DNA from: Christensenella sp. UBA1224 | Lineage (GTDB): Bacteria > Bacillota > Clostridia > Christensenellales > Aristaeellaceae | Direction of reading: 5' to 3' | DNA: 8,153 nucleotides | Assembly (NCBI GenBank): GCA_002309235.1 | Contig: DBXA01000174.1 | Location: 11,226 to 19,378 of the forward strand | Part shown: positions 5,437-8,153 of the stretch, one piece after another | Numbering within the stretch: the first letter of the stretch is position 1 | Layout: every line of letters starts with the position of its first letter | Translations under genes and position numbers: made by a program | The notes under the pieces: generated by a model | What the model was told of the DNA's origin: nothing | Database searches by the model: none | The model's input: the letters and a program-made list of their open reading frames with translations, nothing else

Positions 5437-6054
5437 ATGATGATCGAAACGGCAAGGCTGATCGTCCGTACGTTCCGGGAGGAAGACGCGGAAGCGCTGT
5501 ACAGGATCAAGACCGATCCGCAGGTGATGAAATACTGTCCGGATCTTCTGGATGTCGATGCGCAGCGCCAGGATATGCAGAACTATATCACCGCATTTCG
5601 GAAGCTTGAGGAAGACGGCGATATTGACACCTGGCGCTGCTATGCCATTGAAAACAAAGAAACCGGCGAAGTCGTGGGAGCGCTCACCTTCTGCAAACAG
5701 AATATGCTCCATGAATATGACCTCGGATGGATGATGATCGGCGCTTTTACCGGGAGAGGCTTCGCTTCCGAAGCCGCAGAGGCGTTTGCCGAGGATTTCT
5801 GCAGAAGGCATCAGATCGATTATCTGACCACGGTCATGGATGTGGACAATCCTGCTTCCCGCAGAACAGCGGAGAAGAGCGGGTTCCGGCTCTTTGAAAA
5901 GAGGACTGTCTACGATTATCACTACAACCGGTATTGCGATGATTACTACTATTTCCGCAGGTACTGGTCCGGCTGTACCCTGAAAGACCGTTATTACGGT
6001 GATTCCCCTTATTACGGACGTTCAACATCCGAAGGAAGGGGGTCACCGCACTGA
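5437..6054 (+). CDS. GNAT N-acetyltransferase, RimJ/RimL-like
   Basis: A 205-residue GNAT-fold protein that should transfer acetyl from acetyl-CoA to an amine; the substrate cannot be told from sequence. The N-terminus MIETARLIVRTFREEDAEAL is typical of the Acetyltransf_3/RimJ-RimL group, which includes ribosomal-protein and small-molecule acetylases. The acetyl-CoA loop is FTGRGFASEA (104-113), replacing the usual Q/RxxGxG/A. DVDNPASRRTAEKSGF (135-150) is the conserved motif-B region. Residues 159-193 form a C-terminal extension with 12 tyrosines in 35 positions, beyond the usual domain end. The start is ATG 5437 (a second ATG follows directly), with GGAG 5421-5424 12 nt upstream inside the preceding ORF. 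It begins 9 bp after that ORF's stop and is convergent with the mannosidase gene. A RimI-type role or antibiotic acetylation cannot be claimed. Confidence 0.85.
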   Translation: MMIETARLIVRTFREEDAEALYRIKTDPQVMKYCPDLLDVDAQRQDMQNYITAFRKLEEDGDIDTWRCYAIENKETGEVVGALTFCKQNMLHEYDLGWMMIGAFTGRGFASEAAEAFAEDFCRRHQIDYLTTVMDVDNPASRRTAEKSGFRLFEKRTVYDYHYNRYCDDYYYFRRYWSGCTLKDRYYGDSPYYGRSTSEGRGSPH

Positions 6055-6150
6055 CCGTTCAAATGCTGCTTCCGGAGCGGACACCCGGATCAACGACGAA
6101 CCGGAAAAATCTTTTGACCCGACGGCAGGAAACATGGGTGCGGAGCTTCA
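6055..6150. other. Convergent intergenic spacer
   Basis: This 96-bp gap separates the stops of two convergent genes. A bidirectional terminator might be expected, but the best candidate is weak: CCGGATC (6084-6090) against GAACCGG (6097-6103), 7 bp with one mismatch, followed by AAAAATCTTTT on the + strand. I see no other feature in it. Confidence 0.3.
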
Positions 6151-8153
6151 TCAGGTGCATCCATATTTGTTCGGCCTTTCCGACATTCTGAGCCACAGCG
6201 TGCCTCCGGATACGATATCGCTGTGCGCAAGCCTTGTGCTTCCATATTCTTTTCCGTTGAGCCGCGCTTGGGCTATGTACTTTGCCCTGGGTGAATTCCC
6301 GTCCGCCTCTATGACAAAGGTTTTACTTTCCGGCAGGTGCAGAGTTATCTTGTCAAATATCGGGCTTCCGATATCGTATTCGGGCCGGCCCGGGCAGGTG
6401 GGATAGAAGCCCATGGCGGAGAACACGTACCAGGCGCTCATGGCGCCGCCGTCTTCATCCCCGCAGATGCCGAAGGGGGTATCGTCGAACCACAGACGCA
6501 TAAGCTCACGCAATTTCCGCTGTGCCTTCCAGGGGGAGGCGGTGTAATTGTAGAGATAGGGGATATGGAAAGCGGGCTCATTTCCCATACAGAACTGGCC
6601 CATAAGTCCCGTCGCATCCGGGAACTGGCCGAGGAAGGCGAACTTGCTCGTGCCGCACGGCTCTGTAAACAGCCTGTCGAGATATGCTTCCAGCTTATCC
6701 CTGCCGCCCATAAGCTCTGTGAGGCCGGGTATATCATGCTGCACATGCAGCGTATAGATCCAGCTGTTGCATTCCGCGAAATAAGCCCTGCCGCCCTGAC
6801 CGCCGGAAAGCTTCGGATCAAAACCGGGGACCCAGGATCCGTCTGCCAGTCTCGGGGACATAAAGCCCGTCTCCTGATTGAATACTTTTGCGTAATTACA
6901 GGCCCGGGCTGCGTATTTTGCCGCCTCTTTTTTCCCGAGCGCCGCGCCTAATCGGGAAAGGCACCATTCGTCATAGCAGGTTTCCAGTGTGACTGTTACG
7001 CACTGGCGCCTTTCAAAGGGATGGGCATCCGGAAGGCTTTCCGGACAGCCTTCCGGCAGCGCCGGGAAGAAGCCCTTCTCAAAATAGCACTTGTCGTATT
7101 CGTTGACAGGGGCGAGCGTCCAGGGCAGCTTGGTCATCTTTTCTTCATTGTGCACCATGCCCTTCCATGCCTCTTCGATATCGAAACCTCTCAGGCCTTT
7201 TATATAAGCATCGGTTATCATGGCTGTCGTATGCTTGCCGATCATTACAGGCCGGCTTCCCTCAAGGGCGGGGAAGGTGGGCATATGGCCGCACTGCCGG
7301 TACATGCGGATATAGGAATCTATGATATCCGACTGCCTCGCGGGTTCCAGCAGCAGCTGGAGGGGATGCGCGCCGCGATAGGTATCCCATATGCCGTCAT
7401 TCGTGTAGAAGGGACGGGCGTCGCTGTGCAGTTTATGATCAAAGGGGCTGAAATATCTGCCGTATTCCGATATGTTGATCATGCGCTGACAGACGCGGTA
7501 GAGCGCTGTATAGAAGATACGCCTCTGCTTTTCACTGCCGCCTGCAGCCTCGATCCGGCTGAGCGCCTCATCCCAGACAGCCTGCGCTTTTTCACAGGCA
7601 GTATCAAAAGGGAGCCCATCTGTTTCGTTTTTAAGGTTCTGCATCGCCTGATCCTCATCGATGAGGGAGAAGCCCGTCTTAACCGTAAGGCAGATACCCG
7701 GCCTGAAAGCGATCAGTATGCCGTCAGGCGTGTCTTCCACACCGGCTGGTTCCTCAGAGAACACAGCTGCGAATGAAAAGCGTATGCCAAAGTGCTCTTC
7801 AAAACCATGGACCAGCCCATCCGAGAAGCTGACATGCCCGGGCTCCTTGACGGAAACGCGCAGGAAAGCGCATTCACGGTCGGGATACGTGAAACGGTAC
7901 AGCGCGCAGTGCTCTGTCACGGTATATTCTGCCCGGATATCGCAGTCCTCCAGCAGTACATCGCCCTTGTAGCAGCGAACGCTTTCAAGGTCGTGGTCAA
8001 ATGAGGAGGAGAGCGTACCTTCTTTCCTTGTGCCGGGCATCATCCTGCTCATATTGAGGGGGAACCCGTAAATCCTCGGCGCGAAGTAGATATCCCGGAT
8101 GTCATCGTCAAGTATCGGCCTGATCTGCGCCATGGAATGGGGCAGGAATACAA
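6151..8153 (-). CDS. GH92 family alpha-mannosidase, N-terminus outside the window
   Basis: Most of a glycoside hydrolase family 92 enzyme: Ca2+-dependent, inverting exo-alpha-mannosidases, usually acting on alpha-1,2- or alpha-1,3-linked mannose of N-glycans or yeast mannan. About 666 residues are visible. The strongest signatures are GNEPAFHIPYLYNYTASPWK, whose Glu codon (6577-6579) corresponds to the family's general acid, and GDEDGGAMSAWYVFSAMGFY (Asp/Glu/Asp codons 6451-6459), which holds the acidic residues implicated as base. Other matches are FYTNDGIWDTYRGAHPL and the C-terminal GSPIFDKITLHL. An ATG at 8133 is preceded by in-frame sense codons to the edge and no ribosome binding site. 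The gene therefore very likely extends beyond 8153, with roughly 80-100 residues missing. A signal peptide cannot be assessed. The exact linkage specificity is unknown. It is convergent with the acetyltransferase and probably functionally unrelated. Confidence 0.93.
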   Translation of the reverse strand, partial: VFLPHSMAQIRPILDDDIRDIYFAPRIYGFPLNMSRMMPGTRKEGTLSSSFDHDLESVRCYKGDVLLEDCDIRAEYTVTEHCALYRFTYPDRECAFLRVSVKEPGHVSFSDGLVHGFEEHFGIRFSFAAVFSEEPAGVEDTPDGILIAFRPGICLTVKTGFSLIDEDQAMQNLKNETDGLPFDTACEKAQAVWDEALSRIEAAGGSEKQRRIFYTALYRVCQRMINISEYGRYFSPFDHKLHSDARPFYTNDGIWDTYRGAHPLQLLLEPARQSDIIDSYIRMYRQCGHMPTFPALEGSRPVMIGKHTTAMITDAYIKGLRGFDIEEAWKGMVHNEEKMTKLPWTLAPVNEYDKCYFEKGFFPALPEGCPESLPDAHPFERRQCVTVTLETCYDEWCLSRLGAALGKKEAAKYAARACNYAKVFNQETGFMSPRLADGSWVPGFDPKLSGGQGGRAYFAECNSWIYTLHVQHDIPGLTELMGGRDKLEAYLDRLFTEPCGTSKFAFLGQFPDATGLMGQFCMGNEPAFHIPYLYNYTASPWKAQRKLRELMRLWFDDTPFGICGDEDGGAMSAWYVFSAMGFYPTCPGRPEYDIGSPIFDKITLHLPESKTFVIEADGNSPRAKYIAQARLNGKEYGSTRLAHSDIVSGGTLWLRMSERPNKYGCT

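Noticed and set aside
7021..7776. 251-codon open frame on the + strand inside the mannosidase gene
   Set aside because: It is antisense to clear GH92 coding sequence and its translation has no recognisable domain.

Overview
The window reads as chromosomal DNA of a low-to-mid GC Gram-positive anaerobe, most likely in the Clostridia (Bacillota). The main support is the block ylxM-ffh-rpsP-khpA-rimM-trmD, all on the + strand, with purine-rich GGAGG-type ribosome binding sites and products that read as clostridial. Codon use is GC-rich overall but uses AGG (Arg) and ATA (Ile) freely. I cannot name a genus. A GH92 mannosidase would suit a gut or other glycan-degrading lifestyle, but that is inference.

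Positions 1-1359 hold the 3' part of a citramalate synthase gene (cimA) for 2-ketobutyrate/isoleucine synthesis; its start lies outside the window. A clear sigma-A-type promoter in the 118-bp gap (TTGACA, 18 bp, TATAGT with a TG extension) begins the next unit. Positions 1478-5052 form a translation and secretion operon: YlxM and Ffh (signal recognition particle), ribosomal protein S16, the KH-domain RNA-binding protein KhpA, the 16S maturation factor RimM, and the tRNA m1G37 methyltransferase TrmD. Two signals sit between khpA and rimM: a strong intrinsic-terminator-like hairpin, and a rimM reading frame with no ATG, GTG or TTG before a conserved N-terminal stretch. The best-placed initiator is ATC at 3752. 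Together they could lower RimM/TrmD output relative to S16.

After trmD the usual rplS is absent. Positions 5053-5436 instead hold an AT-rich, inverted-repeat-rich stretch: a 13-bp long-range stem at 5085-5097/5177-5189, a 17-bp palindrome overlapping a tandem TATAAT box, and a hairpin at 5199-5229. A small, possibly frameshifted coding remnant (about 5171-5427) follows. A RimJ/RimL-like GNAT acetyltransferase with a tyrosine-rich tail starts 9 bp later (5437-6054).

The right end (6151-8153, - strand) is most of a GH92 alpha-mannosidase gene, convergent with the acetyltransferase. It is open to the window edge, so its N-terminus is missing. The region from 5053 onward looks like an accessory insertion point beside a conserved housekeeping operon. 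No tRNA, rRNA, CRISPR array or insertion sequence was seen.
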